Source: Aureobasidium sp. EXF-3400 (Eukaryota; Ascomycota; Dothideomycetes; Dothideales; Saccotheciaceae). Taken from it: a stretch of 54,758 bases of DNA. Below are positions 21,592-32,593 of the stretch, one piece after another. Where the stretch lies: contig SWBL01000340.1 of assembly GCA_024195585.1 (NCBI GenBank), forward strand, positions 1 to 54,758, in the 5' to 3' direction. The notes below the pieces were generated by a model. It was given only the letters and a program-made list of their open reading frames with translations, was not told the DNA's origin and made no database searches. A program made the translations under genes and the position numbers. The stretch's first letter is position 1. Each line of letters opens with the position of its first letter.

Positions 21592-23739
21592 GAGGATCGA
21601 AAAGCATACTAGCGATTGCCAATTTCTGTTTGATATCATGTCCACCCGGGAGGTGTTGACTCTGGAGTTCTTCTTTCCATTTTTCTTTATTATACACAGC
21701 TTTGGAGCATGAATGGCGCTGAAACATAGACGGTGGGATACCAACAACAAGCTTTTGAGCTTCTGAGATATATTATGAATCTATGATATTTGATTATCTA
21801 TACCTTTTGCTTCCTCTACACTTGTATGTGATACTTCTCGTGATTGTAGATAGCGACATAAAACTGCCCTGTGTCAGGCAGAGGTGCTGAGATTCAAGCT
21901 TCAGCGCCGTGAGGCAGCGATTTCAGGTTTCTTGCTTCGATCGAGCAATCTATCGGCCAATTGATTGGGATCCCTCGGATGACTTGGAAGGTCGATACGA
22001 AACCAGGCTTTGTTTAGCACAAAAGAACCGATCAATAATCCACACTGACGTCGCAAGGGTTCGAGAGAGCTTCGATAGACGATCAACTAACTCTCAACCA
22101 TCAGAAGAATACGCAGATAACGGAACACGACGGCTTCCCACGGGATAGCGTTTCCAAGAGAGTGAATGAGTTGGCCCAAACAAGGATCGCCGAGCTGCCA
22201 CGTTGTCTTCCATCCTCCCGCCAGTTCGCGAAGCAGCGCAAATAATGGAAAAGTAACGCCGAGTTGAAGCGTCACGACCGAGGGACTCAAAGGCGGGACT
22301 AGCAACGAGAACTGCAGCCGCCGATTCGTTGACCGACCGCGGACAGCCACGTCGAGTGCGATCTTACAGAGACGTCGGTGCGTGCACTTTTCTGGTACGC
22401 CGGACTGTTGGCGATTGAAGTTTGATAGGGCGTGCTGTTAACCCGATGTGCTCCGGTGCATCTCCGAGTTCGACTGTACGAGTCGTGGATGCAATGGTGA
22501 TATCGTCTTGGATGCTATAACATGCAATGTTCAGGGCTGCCAATCTTGCCAAATGGTCGATTCATTGTCATGTTCTGAAACGACAGCGAGGTACAAACGA
22601 TGAATGTATTTTGTTGCGACTGTTTCAGATGTTTCGCTGAGAATCCTCTATGCTTGCATGTGAAGAAATTACGAAAGCCGCGTATCTGAATTGCAAGGTC
22701 CATCTTCTCTCCTTTCTCAATAAATAGGTATAGTTCCAGTTCAAAATATAGGCACGTTCACTGTGTCTAGCACAAACGGAACATTCTAGTTGCAAAACAT
22801 GATGTCTGTCTAGATGATAATGAATGAAAATTAGGTCAGGGTCATGGTCGGTACTTGATCTCTACTAGTGGTGCCACGCTTCCATAATGCCTCTCCCAGG
22901 GTACTAATTATCTGCACTTCTGAAGGCCTGTGTTGCTAGTCATAGTAATGATCGAATTTGCCCTTATCAAAGCTCTTAGGGTAAGCTATAGTTCTACTTC
23001 ACCGCTTGTCACGACTCTTGACGGAAATGCCTCCAGGCTGTTCTCGTATCCCAATTTGGGTTCTCTACATGTCTATGATTTAAATTCTTATTACCACGTG
23101 CAAGCTGAAGCTATCTACGTGATAGTGGTAATACAATTAAACGAACGGCAGAATATGGTGGTAGTGTTCACAGGTTGTGCTTCTTCTGTACATTATATAG
23201 ATATCCAATCGACGAGCGATTTGACATCGACTTTATGACCCTCCATATTTCTGTTGGCTGCACTCCAGCAAGCCAGGAGAGAATCCAAAGGATGAGGTTC
23301 CATAATAGCGTCGGTGTTTGGCGGCCCGAGCCTCTCTAAACTGGAGATCATCGCTGCGAATGCTTCAGCTTTCCTCGCGCACCGACGTCCGGGTATGGCG
23401 TAGGACACTCATTCATATCCGAGACACCATATGACCCAGCATGAGGAAGCACTCGGCAGCGAATTTCAGCCATGGGCTGGAGTCTTCGGACGGCGAACAC
23501 TTGTCCGTTGTCTGAGTACGCATCGTCTTACACCGGAGGGTCATCGTACTCGTTTAGCAGCACCAGGGCGTGCAGCAAGAATAGGGACGAACGATATCGC
23601 TTCCAGAAAAGCGTGGCCATAGAGCGAGCATGCGTTCTCACAGCTTGGTAAGCATGTCCTACCTGCGATCGGCCAAATGCGTTGACATGCTGTAACAGCA
23701 CCTGTTGGGTTTGTTCGGCGGACGGTGGCGGCTGAGCAC
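21592..23739. other. Long convergent gene-free region, 2.1 kb
   Basis: This lies between the stop codons of the HAD phosphatase (+) and the 416-aa protein gene (-). It has only short, non-protein-like frames, the longest about 100 codons. I find no tRNA, no copy of the foldback repeat present elsewhere in the window, and no transposon coding remnant. It is unusually long for a convergent spacer here. Confidence 0.4.
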
Positions 23740-24990
23740 TCAGCCAAGTTCAGGCACTTTCCACTCAGGGAAGTCTGATAGAGAAGAAGCAGGTTCTCTT
23801 GTTTCTGGATCTTGAGAAGATGCAGGCACGGCAGAAGAGGAAGTGCGAGGTGGCGCAAACTGGTCAGGGAACTTTTGCTGCATGAACTCCATTACCCAAA
23901 GAGCGTCATCAAAGTGTTTCTGCTTTTGCAAAAGCTTAACAGTATCGAAGAAGAAAGCGAAGACAGTGGACTTCTGAGATGCAGTAGTTGGATTCAAGAA
24001 CGGATGAGAAGCAAGAGGCCTGAGCTGAAGACGTATAAAGTCCAAAGCTGGATCAGCTGATGGCGTGGTGGGATGATGCAAGGCGAGATTTGCGATTCTG
24101 TAGATGGCTCGATCTGGATGCTTCTTGGACCAACGAGGGACAGCATCAATGAATTGATCGTACAGAGCAACCTCGGAGTCAGAAAATGAGTTGAGCTTGA
24201 CCAAGGCTTGAGTCAGATAGACACCGGCGTGGGAGACCGAAGCATGAGATGACTGAGAGGAATCGACGACTCGGAAGAAAGCATAGAGGGCAGACTCGAG
24301 AGACGAGTGGGGAGCAGAGAGATGAGTCTTGACAATAGAGGCGAGCAGTAGACCCTTGCGTAAGCTTGCTTCTTTGGCGGTGAGGTTGGCTGAAGTTGCG
24401 ACAGGTGTGTCGATCAGCTCCCACAAAGCAGCGTCTTTGCCTTCGCGGACAAGGAAATAGGCAAGCTGGTTGCAGAAGCGGGCATCCCGGGCGAAGGAAA
24501 GAGAATGGGTCTGAGCGCTAGTCCATAGCCATCTCAGGGCACGGGAGCCCGCAGCATAGCGGGTGATATGTTCATTGACTTGGGCAGGAGGTAGCGAAGA
24601 AAGAGAGGTACGGAAGGCTTCGAGACACAGTCTGGCAGAAGGCAGGTTGGCACGTCCAGCGGCGACTTGGTCTTCGAACAGAGCAATTGGGTGCTTTGCC
24701 TTGGCCTTTAGTTGTTGGTGGACAGGCTTGGAAAGAAGAGGATTCGTCAAGATAGAAGCCAAGTGAAGGTCGGTGGCTGCAGTGGAGGATAGAGAGTGCT
24801 GGGTAGGTGCCGAGGCAGAGGACGCTGGAGCGGGCGCGTCATGGTTGTGATGATGGTGTTCCAGATGGCTGCGGAATGAAGATGTGAGGGCGTTTAGCAG
24901 GCGCTGCGATTCGCGTTCGGATAGTGGCAGCTGTGGATGGATGCGGGAGGTCAGGCTCTTGAAGGCCTGCTGTACCGAAGAGGCCTTCAT
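23740..24990 (-). CDS. Conserved-looking hypothetical helical protein, possibly mitochondrial
   Basis: This single open frame of 416 aa is one I do not recognise. The N-terminus (MKASSVQQAFKSLTSRIHPQ) is basic and amphipathic, which would suit mitochondrial import. A histidine-rich HLEHHHHNH and an Ala/Pro/Ser linker follow. From about residue 75 to 370 the chain looks entirely alpha-helical with repeat-like spacing (SARLCLEAFRTSLSSLP, GSRALRWLWTSAQTHSLSFA, FCNQLAYFLVREGKDAALWE, FFDTVKLLQKQKHFDDALWV). This resembles TPR- or PPR-type organellar proteins, though no canonical repeat can be aligned by eye. The C-terminus is a disordered Ser/Pro tail. Function is unknown; the helical-repeat idea is inference. 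Confidence 0.65.
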   Translation of the reverse strand: MKASSVQQAFKSLTSRIHPQLPLSERESQRLLNALTSSFRSHLEHHHHNHDAPAPASSASAPTQHSLSSTAATDLHLASILTNPLLSKPVHQQLKAKAKHPIALFEDQVAAGRANLPSARLCLEAFRTSLSSLPPAQVNEHITRYAAGSRALRWLWTSAQTHSLSFARDARFCNQLAYFLVREGKDAALWELIDTPVATSANLTAKEASLRKGLLLASIVKTHLSAPHSSLESALYAFFRVVDSSQSSHASVSHAGVYLTQALVKLNSFSDSEVALYDQFIDAVPRWSKKHPDRAIYRIANLALHHPTTPSADPALDFIRLQLRPLASHPFLNPTTASQKSTVFAFFFDTVKLLQKQKHFDDALWVMEFMQQKFPDQFAPPRTSSSAVPASSQDPETREPASSLSDFPEWKVPELG

Positions 24991-25693
24991 GGTGTGTTGT
25001 GTAGTATGTGTTGTATGCGTCTAAGAGAGGGTGCCCGAGTAGGAAGCTACGCAACCGCCTGCACGCCAAGGCCCGCCTACCGCGCGCTTGCCTTTGTCAC
25101 ATGGTGCAGTAAAGCGGAAACAGCTCTCGCAAACATCACCTGTAAGCAGCCTTGCTCTTGATTCCAGTGCCTCGAAATGGAGGTGTACACATGTAATACC
25201 ACTTTGAGATCGCTATGGAATGTATTTGGTATGCCCGTGTTGCGCTTGACAGAGCCCACCATCAAGGAGGGGTGTGAGTGGTCTATAGACATGCTAGTGT
25301 AATCCGAAGAACTGTACCCATAGCCCATCACAACCACCACGTGAGGTATTGCTTTACCTGCCCATCAGAACGCTCGCTTCCATCCAATGCCAGTGTCGAA
25401 GAAGCATGTCTTTCGGTCGAGTGGTCTCAGATGGCGAGTGAGGGACCACGTGACCAGGGCCGCGCACAGACGGTGAATGACGGAGCTTCACTCGCTCCTC
25501 TGCTCTCCCAGTGTTCGACAAGCAAGAAAGCGACCCTTTCACCTCTCCAAAGCTCGTCAAAAACAACCTCCCCACACATCTCCATACTGCTCCTTGTCCC
25601 TGCCACTCGCCGCAGTCTCTCTCCCTCGACTCCCTCCGTCTCGTTTCACTTACCCTTCTCTGCCTGTCCGCGCAGGACAGTCGCTCCCATACC
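24991..25693. other. Divergent intergenic region, 0.7 kb
   Basis: This lies between the 416-aa protein gene (-) and def1 (+). Positions 25490-25680 are strongly pyrimidine-rich and probably contain the def1 transcription start. Nothing else was recognised. Confidence 0.4.
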
Positions 25694-28668
25694 ATGTCGG
25701 ATTTCGACTCCAGACCCGTGGCATCACGGGGTAGAAGCTCTACCAGAGGCGGTCGTGCCTCGCATCCCAGAGGTCCTCCTCGCCAATCTCAAACTTCGTC
25801 GACTGAGAACTCGTCGTCGGTGCAATTCGATGATGCCTTCGACGAACAGGGCGAATTGGGCAACATGAAGAAAACTTACTCGACCCAATTGAGCTTTATG
25901 CGCGACATGTTCCCGGACTGGACCGACGACGATCTAGTCTTCGCCATTGCAGAGGCCGACGGTGATGTTCAGATTGTCATTGACAGAATTACTCAGGGTG
26001 CGTCGCTGCCTCCAGTCCTATCCAGACCCGCCCAGCTAACCACCACTACCCCACAGGCAACGTCTCGCAATTCGCTCAAGTTCCCAAGAAGGGAAAGGAT
26101 AGAGCTCGTTCCAAGGCCAAGGATACCTCGGCCGCTGCCGGCGCAGAACAGGTTAACACCCCACTCCGCGGTGGCCGTGGAAGAGGTGGCTTCGAGAGCT
26201 CCAGAGGTGGTAGAGGTCGCGCCACCGATCGCGGTCGTGGAGGCTTCCGAGGCGCTCGCGGTGGCCATGCCGCTGTGACCGACTCTTTCCCCAAAGACAC
26301 TCCCGCCGTGTCCGTTCCTACCACAGAGTCTCCTGCTTGGGATAACCTCGCTGCCGAGCCCGCCGCTCCAATCGCCTGGGACACTCCGGCCGTAACCGAA
26401 TCAGGCGCATGGGACAATGCTGCTGCCGTCGCCGAAGCCACCCCGACTACTGTTCCTGATCTCGCAAAGAGCCTCGCGAGTTCTGAAAGCTCAGGCAAGA
26501 AGACCTGGGCCAGCATGTTCGCCAAGCCCAAGCCTCCACCTGTACCTGTCGTGCCGAAGCAACCCACCCAAGCTGCAGCCCCCGCCGCCGCATTCGAACC
26601 CACACCTGCTCCTGCAGAATTGTCCGAGCCCATCGAGTCTTCGTTTGTTGCTCCCCAGGAAACCGTCCCCGAATCGACACAGCAGCTTGAGCCAGAGGTC
26701 GCGCCAGCAGCCGTCGAGGAACAGCCTACACAAATTGAACAGACCGAGACAGCTCCTATCGCTTCTGAGCCTTCAGTCGAAGATGCTGCGCCCTCTACCT
26801 CGGCTGCAGAGGCCGAACTCTCATCCGCACACGCTCCTCTGACCGAGGACAACCTCGAGCATCTTCCCGATACTTCCAACAAGCCCGCGACCCAGACTGT
26901 CGCCAGCACCGTTGGATCGATCGACCCCCGTGTGGCTACCCCCGCCACTTCACAGCAAGCTCCCATCGGCCGTCCTCCCATGGGTGGTTACGCAGCCAGC
27001 GCATACAGAGCCGCCGGCACACCTGGCCGCAACTCAAGCTACCAGCGTAGAGTGCTCGAGCAGCAAGAGGCTGTTGTCATGCCCGGCCACAACGCAGTCG
27101 ACAGAGCTGCAGTTCAGTTCGGTAGCATGGGCTTGAACGGTGAACCCGACAGCCTTGATGTCGACGAAGAGAGAGAGGAACCAGAGACACGCACTCAGCC
27201 TCCTCAGCAATCTCCCCCCTCTCAGCCCAGAGCCTCTCTGCCTCCCGCCCCTAGACAGCCTACCCTTTCTCAAGAATCTTCTCTTCACGACAACGTTCCT
27301 ACCCCCAAGCAGGCTCCTGGACTCCCTCCTGTTCCTCAGCAATCTTTCGGTGGCCACCAGGATTCTTCGTCTATCGGATCCCTTCCTCAGGAGTCTTCGC
27401 AATCCCAAGGTTACGGCCAGTACAGCCGTTATGGTATGCAGCAACCTGATATGAGCAGCCAGTCTCAGAAGTCGTTTGATCCTTTCAGCCACCAAGCTCC
27501 TTCCACTGCATACGACCACTACGCCACCCAACACTCGGCTCAACAGCACCAGCCATTCGGTGGTTTCTCCTCTGCTCCTTCCGACTACTCCCAATACTAC
27601 ACCGCCGACCAGCAGAGAAACGCTTACCAAAGCTACTACGGTGGCTCATATGGCCAGCAGGCTTCGCAGTCGCAGGACAACACCGCCAACCAGCAGCGTT
27701 CCACCAGCGGCTTTGGCTCTGCTCCAAGTGATTCGGCCTTCTCCGGCTCTCAAGCTCCTCAGCAGGTGAGTCACGCTCAATCCTTGTACTCCCAGGACCA
27801 CGAATCTCATTTGCCTTCGCAGTCTCGCTACGGCGAAGCTCCTGGATCGGGCCAAAACACCCCTGCCCCATCCAACAGCCAGGCTCCCTCTGCTGCTCCC
27901 ACTGGAGCAATGCACCCCCACTCTGGTTACAACCCTGCATACCCTTACGGCCACCCCTACTACCAGAGCCCCTACCATGCAGCCTACCAGAACCAGTTCG
28001 GATACCAGCAGCCTGCTTACGGCAGTCCCTTCGGAGGCAAGGGCGCCATGTACGGACAGCCTCACGGCTATGCCATGAACTCGGCTTCGTCTTATGATCA
28101 CTCAGCATCCCCCGCGAACGCTGGTGGCTTCGGCGCACAGCCTTCGATGCAGTCTCGTGACACTGGTATCAGCAGCGGTCTCGGTGACTATGGTCGCACT
28201 TCGACTCAGCCCTCGAACCTCAGCAGCGGCTTCGGTGGCATGTCAGAGCCCTTTGGTCGTAGCCAGTCTGGTTACCAAGGCCAGACTCAGAGCTACGGCC
28301 AGCAACAGAGCACTGGTCAGACCGACGACCTGAAGCCCTTCGGAGAGTCAAAGACCAGCGGCCCAACCCCTGGCCTTGGTCAACCCGGCAGACCTAGCTC
28401 GGCTGCCAACAGCGTCGGTGGACAGACACCCTCGACTACATTGCCTCCTCCTCAGAGCCACCAGGCCGGCTTTGGCGGATACCCTGGCTTTAACAGCCAA
28501 TATGGACTCGGTGGTCTCGGCGGACAGAGCCACCAGCAACAGCAACAACAACAGCAGCAGCAGCAACAGCAGCAGCAGCAGGGCGGATACGGTGGTTACG
28601 GTAGCGGATTTGGAAACTCTTACTACGGAGCACGTGGTGGCTGGGGTGGAAACTACGGTGGTCACTAA
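25694..28668 (+). CDS. def1: RNA polymerase II degradation factor DEF1-like protein (CUE domain, Gln-rich)
   Basis: DEF1 promotes ubiquitylation and degradation of stalled RNA polymerase II. In yeast it is cytoplasmic until its Gln-rich C-terminus is processed. Exons 25694-25997 and 26057-28668 give 971 aa. Residues 61-102 form a CUE ubiquitin-binding domain (TYSTQLSFMRDMFPDWTDDD then DVQIVIDRIT). A basic RGG-rich block (GGRGRGGFESSRGGRGRATD) follows, then a repeated WDN/WDT phrase and KKTWASMFAKPKPPPVPVVP, which is diagnostic for fungal DEF1. From residue 400 on the chain is Gln/Ser/Tyr/Gly-rich, including a 16-Gln run (28534-28581). An in-frame GTGAGT...GCAG segment (27766-27822) could be an optional intron. 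The domain order is typical of filamentous-fungal DEF1. Confidence 0.9.
28534..28581 (+). repeat. CAG/CAA microsatellite encoding 16 glutamines in def1
   Basis: This is a run of 16 consecutive CAG or CAA codons, mixed rather than pure. It is expected to vary in length among strains. Confidence 0.9.
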
Positions 28669-29127
28669 ACCAAGGCGTATTTTTCATGAGCGGCAGGTTC
28701 GCCGTTCCGGAGGGGAACATTGTACTCTACGACAAGATTTTTCTTTCTGTTCTATGGCCTGTCCATCTCACGTCCATCGCACTTAAGCGATTGATTATGC
28801 GGCATTATCGGAAAAGAATTGAAATTTCTGGCACGATTGGCTTTGATGATCTATTTGCTCGCTCGTCTTATTCTACTCTACTCTTCTCACTGTACGTTCT
28901 CAGTGCCTGTGATTGTGATAATCTGTAGCACCCCTGAGTAATTGGTCGTGTTTGTTCTTGGTAGAGTAAGAGAGTGTTGGTGATCGAGAAATTGATGTGA
29001 CGACCGAAAGGGGGCACTGCAGCTTGGTGGTGGGGCTTTTGAAACTTGGGAAGCTGTCGCATGCTTGTTGCCTTTAATATTCACCAAGCATACTGCAACC
29101 CCAGTTGACCAGAGTGCGCAACCTGTC
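28669..29127. other. Intergenic between def1 and the membrane-protein gene
   Basis: These 459 bp lie between tandem plus-strand genes and are A/T-richer than the flanks. No feature was recognised beyond a 3' end and promoter. Confidence 0.4.
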
Positions 29128-30177
29128 ATGGCTCGAACGTCAGGCAAAAAGGTCACCAAGCCTCTGCAAGACCCAAGACTACCACCGCCGCCGTTTCTGA
29201 AAGCGCCTACAGCTCTGGAACCCTTTGTCGAAAGTCTGGACAAGAACCATGTCTACATAGTCCACGTCGACCGATTCCCTGCAGCATTCAAGAAGCGCAT
29301 CTTCGCCGTCCCCGTCCTGCTGAATGTCGCCATCGCCGTATTGCTCGTGTGGCGTATCTATGCCATCCTTCCGACCTACCTGGCCATCTTCACCTCGGTC
29401 ATCGGCCTCGACTCGACCGCTACGATTGATACGGCTAGCAAGACCAAGTCACACCTGGCATGGGTCCTGACCAAGCGCGTGGCAATGTTCATGTTCGATT
29501 TCGTCCTCGGCCGCTTCATCCTCCCATGGCCCATCACCTTCTTCCTCGAGGCACCCGCCAACCCGTGCTACTGGCGCATCAAGATTGGCTTCCGTGACCA
29601 AGAAGTCGCTGTACGCATCAGTCGCGATTGGGGCGGTGAGGAACTTCTGGCAGGTGTCAAGACTGGAGGAGACAGTCCTTTCTTCACGACACGCATCCTA
29701 CCCGCCATTGAACGCAACTTTATGCGCCAGAAGACGGCATACCTCATGATGGGCAAAGACTGGGACTTGGACTTTGGCGCCATGGTCTTCGCTCATCGCC
29801 TGATTGACGATAAGAAGAACAGCCTCGAGGATTTTGAAAAGAGTGTACTTGCGTACAGTGAACATCATGGATGGCTGTACTGGCCGGTACACAAGTTGGA
29901 TGAAGAGGGCTCGGAGGAAGAGAACAGGAAAAAGATTGTCGCGCTCAAGGATCGTCTGACCGTCATGGGCAAGGAGAGTCTGTTCTTCCGCTGGATTGAA
30001 ATTGTCCAGTACGAAAGCAGTCGTCCTGGCGGCTTTACCCAAGAGCGTCAAGTCGAGACATACAAGAAGGTGCAGCAGGAGTTTGAGAAGCATGGTGTTG
30101 ATTTCAGAGAGCTGCTTGAGAAGGTCGGTGGCCTGGACGGCATGCCTGGTCTTCCTGGCTCACAGGTGCCGCCATGA
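29128..30177 (+). CDS. Fungal membrane protein of unknown function, two predicted membrane segments
   Basis: This single open frame gives 349 aa from the ATG at 29128 (MARTSGKKVTKPLQDPRLPP). An in-frame ATG at 29065 would add 21 residues, but the later one begins with a basic, soluble stretch more typical of the start. Two hydrophobic segments are visible, VPVLLNVAIAVLLVWRIYAI and AMFMFDFVLGRFILPWPITF. Then a long soluble, charged C-terminal part contains ISRDWGGEELLAG, MGKDWDLDFGAMVFAHRLID and WPVHKLDEEGSEEENRKK. This pattern suggests an ER or nuclear-envelope protein with its C-terminus in the cytosol. I cannot name the family. The protein-like composition and length make it a confident gene of unknown role. 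Confidence 0.78.
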   Translation: MARTSGKKVTKPLQDPRLPPPPFLKAPTALEPFVESLDKNHVYIVHVDRFPAAFKKRIFAVPVLLNVAIAVLLVWRIYAILPTYLAIFTSVIGLDSTATIDTASKTKSHLAWVLTKRVAMFMFDFVLGRFILPWPITFFLEAPANPCYWRIKIGFRDQEVAVRISRDWGGEELLAGVKTGGDSPFFTTRILPAIERNFMRQKTAYLMMGKDWDLDFGAMVFAHRLIDDKKNSLEDFEKSVLAYSEHHGWLYWPVHKLDEEGSEEENRKKIVALKDRLTVMGKESLFFRWIEIVQYESSRPGGFTQERQVETYKKVQQEFEKHGVDFRELLEKVGGLDGMPGLPGSQVPP

Positions 30178-30310
30178 GACGAACAGCAGCGATGATGTCG
30201 ACATGCAACCACACGGAACATGAAGATATGTAAAAGTTTCTATAATTATATACACGAGGAAGCAAATCGCAGCAATGGTATCGAACTCGTGCTCATCATG
30301 CCTCTAATGC

Positions 30311-31873
30311 TCAAAGACTCTCTCTGCCAGCGACTTGGAAGAGAGTGCTTCCACTACCAGGCTTGCTTACGACAATGGCGTCTTGCAACTTTTCGGCATC
30401 CATGTCAGGGAATCGCTTCTTGTAATACTTTTCCTCCCATGCCTTCTTGACAGCCTCGACCTTGTCCTGGGGAACGAGATGCACACTGCAGCCACCCCAA
30501 CCAGCGCCCGTCAATCTGCTGCCATATGCACCAGCCGAACGAGCAAGCTTGCAAAGTTCGTCAAGTTCGGGACATGAGCATTCGTAGATGTCGCGGCATG
30601 ATTCTTGTGTTTCGTTCAGTAGGCCTCCAAGACTCTTGAGAAGCTCTTCACTCTCCTTGTCATCGGACGGAGTAGGCGATTGCAGCAGGTCCATGAACTT
30701 GAGCACGCGCACAGCCTCACCAAAGACGTGCATGGCCCTTTGTCTGAGCTTGAAGCTGTCGGCGCGGACGGGGAATTTGGTCATGTATCTCTTCTCCAGC
30801 TCGTCCACCGAGGTACCGATGAGCTCCGAGATCTGCTCGCGGGTGTATCCTTCTTCTTGCGGCAGGTAGTTGTCGACGATGTGAATGAGCTGATCGAGCT
30901 GAGATCTAAAGTCCTTGACGTCGTCTCCGACGGCACCCTTCTTCTTGAAGTAGCTGTCGTGGAAAGAGCGCAGACTGAAGCCTAGCGGGGATGAATCATC
31001 GGGCAGATCCTTCAGACCACAAATGCTGGCCAGTACACGAGCAGCGAGAGTGCATTCGACGACGCGGAGATTGTAGCAGACGGGAGCGGTGACGTGCTTG
31101 TCGGCGGCGACAAAGGATTGAGCAATGACAAAGGTCAAAGGAGTGTGTGTCTTGGGGAACTCGATGGTGCGAGCAGAGAGCTCTGGCTGGAAAGCGACGT
31201 ACAGTGCAGAGCCCCTCTGAGAGAAGACAGAAGCAGCTTGGTCCATACCTCCAGAATTGACACCGACAGCTCTCTCGGAAACAACAGCCAGCTCGACGAG
31301 CTCCTTCTTGTCGACCGTCTCTTGGCCGTGGGCTCTCATGACTGCCAGGGCACTGGCACAGACAAAGGCAGCACTGCTAGACAGACCACCTCCAGCAGGG
31401 ACGGTGCCGTCGGCGAGGATGTCTATGTTCAATTGACCAATTCCCGAGACGCCGTGTTTCTTGAGCAATTCGGTGGCACCGCGAAGGCCGGATTTGAAGT
31501 AGTTAGTCCACTCGTGTGATGTAGGGTCAATGTCGACTTCTCCATCTTGAGCAATGGTGAATGAGCGGGTAGCGAACTTGTCTGACTGGACATTGGCAAT
31601 GCGGACGGTGGGTGTACCGTTGGCAGGCGAGACAGCGACAGCGAGCAGGACATCGGCTGTCACAGCCATAGGGATAACCTCATACAGCGAGTAGTCGATG
31701 TGCTCGCCGATCAGGTTGACGCGACCGGGACTGCGTGAGACGAACTCGGCTGGGCGGCCATAGGATTCCTTGAACGACGACAGCAGGTTGCTCCATCTCT
31801 TGCGCTGGCTTTGGAGGGCATCCTGGGGATAGATGTCGTCTAGCGACTGTGTGACGGCGACGTTACCGGCCAT
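30311..31873 (-). CDS. gal1: Galactokinase
   Basis: Galactokinase phosphorylates galactose to galactose-1-phosphate, the first step of the Leloir pathway, in the cytosol. It is intronless, 520 aa, a normal length for fungal Gal1. The galactose-binding signature is seen as SPGRVNLIGEHIDYSLYEVI near residue 50. The GHMP ATP-binding motif is GGGLSSSAAFVCASALAV near 175, and the third GHMP motif is GAYGSRLTGAGWGGCSVHLV near 470. RAVGVNSGGMDQAASVF contains the catalytic Asp region. No other GAL gene is nearby, so there is no yeast-like GAL1-GAL10-GAL7 cluster. Its promoter side carries a 15-nt G/C homopolymer (31977-31991) about 105 bp upstream of the start codon. Confidence 0.96.
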   Translation of the reverse strand: MAGNVAVTQSLDDIYPQDALQSQRKRWSNLLSSFKESYGRPAEFVSRSPGRVNLIGEHIDYSLYEVIPMAVTADVLLAVAVSPANGTPTVRIANVQSDKFATRSFTIAQDGEVDIDPTSHEWTNYFKSGLRGATELLKKHGVSGIGQLNIDILADGTVPAGGGLSSSAAFVCASALAVMRAHGQETVDKKELVELAVVSERAVGVNSGGMDQAASVFSQRGSALYVAFQPELSARTIEFPKTHTPLTFVIAQSFVAADKHVTAPVCYNLRVVECTLAARVLASICGLKDLPDDSSPLGFSLRSFHDSYFKKKGAVGDDVKDFRSQLDQLIHIVDNYLPQEEGYTREQISELIGTSVDELEKRYMTKFPVRADSFKLRQRAMHVFGEAVRVLKFMDLLQSPTPSDDKESEELLKSLGGLLNETQESCRDIYECSCPELDELCKLARSAGAYGSRLTGAGWGGCSVHLVPQDKVEAVKKAWEEKYYKKRFPDMDAEKLQDAIVVSKPGSGSTLFQVAGRESL

Positions 31874-31976
31874 GCTTTCGAGGGATGGGGAAAGAGAAGG
31901 GTCAGACGAGCAGTCAACAGAGGAGGGCGCGTCGGAGAATATATACGACTATCGCACGCCCTAATTATCCATCTGT

Positions 31977-31991
31977 GGGGGGGGGGGGGGG
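31977..31991. repeat. 15-nt poly(G):poly(C) tract in the gal1 promoter
   Basis: Fifteen uninterrupted G on the plus strand, so C on the gal1 sense strand, lie about 105 bp before the gal1 start. Such tracts are rare in fungal genomes and prone to slippage and to G-structure formation. A TATATATTC sequence on the gal1 sense strand lies between it and the start. Confidence 0.9.
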
Positions 31992-32478
31992 TCTGTTGGA
32001 GCTCACGCCGCGGGGTTCTTTCCCTCTTTTTCCAACTCCTCACAGCTCTCTTAGTCTGCAACCTTTAACCTGTCTTTCACATGTGACCAACAGCCTCTCA
32101 ATGATTCTGACTACAAATCCAACATTACTTTTGCATCCTCGTTTCTCAATGCTCCAGCCGTCCTTACAAGACAATTGACGGGGTGCCGGGAGAATGCCTT
32201 CCCCATGAACTTTAGCTACACGTCTGTGCACGACATCCCACCTTCCTCGAACTTCTCACCCTTGGCTGGAATAGAGACTCCACCTACATTTCACTCGACC
32301 GGTTCACAATCAACCAAGACCATCCGTTTACCTAGAACACTATCGAGGACACTCACTTGTGGACTGAGTTGGTGTTCCGCAACCCGTGTCATCTCCACAG
32401 GTCACACTGATATTCTTTGTACATGAACAAATGGTGACCGTGTGTTCTTCCTTACGAGTAAACACCCTCTTAATTGGG
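31992..32478. other. Intergenic sequence upstream of gal1
   Basis: No gene or RNA was recognised. The part next to 32478 includes CGAGTAAAC (32455-32463), which resembles the GAGTAAAC found just outside two other foldback modules (35235-35242 and 53856-53863). This suggests the first repeat copy extends leftwards. Confidence 0.4.
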
Positions 32479-32593
32479 GCTGTCAAAAGGCACCAAGTCT
32501 TCGAGAACCGAAACGCATCCACTGAGAGTCGTAATATTTTCGATTCTCAATGGATACGTCTCTGATCTAGAAGTTACTATGCCTTTTTATAAT
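32479..32593. repeat. Foldback repeat module A (115 bp)
   Basis: The left end is GCTGTCAAAAGGCACC and the right end TGCCTTTTTATAAT, which are inverted. The inner arms are GCATCCACTGAGAGTCG and CGATTCTCAATGGATAC around an A/T-rich centre. It has the same length and layout as modules B-H and faces module B across an 82-bp spacer. Confidence 0.8.

Noticed and set aside
20890..21750. Minus-strand 286-codon open frame
   Set aside because: It is antisense to the highly codon-biased HAD phosphatase; no domain is recognisable.
26076..26981. Minus-strand 301-codon Ser/Gly/Ala-rich frame
   Set aside because: It is a shadow of the low-complexity DEF1 coding sequence.
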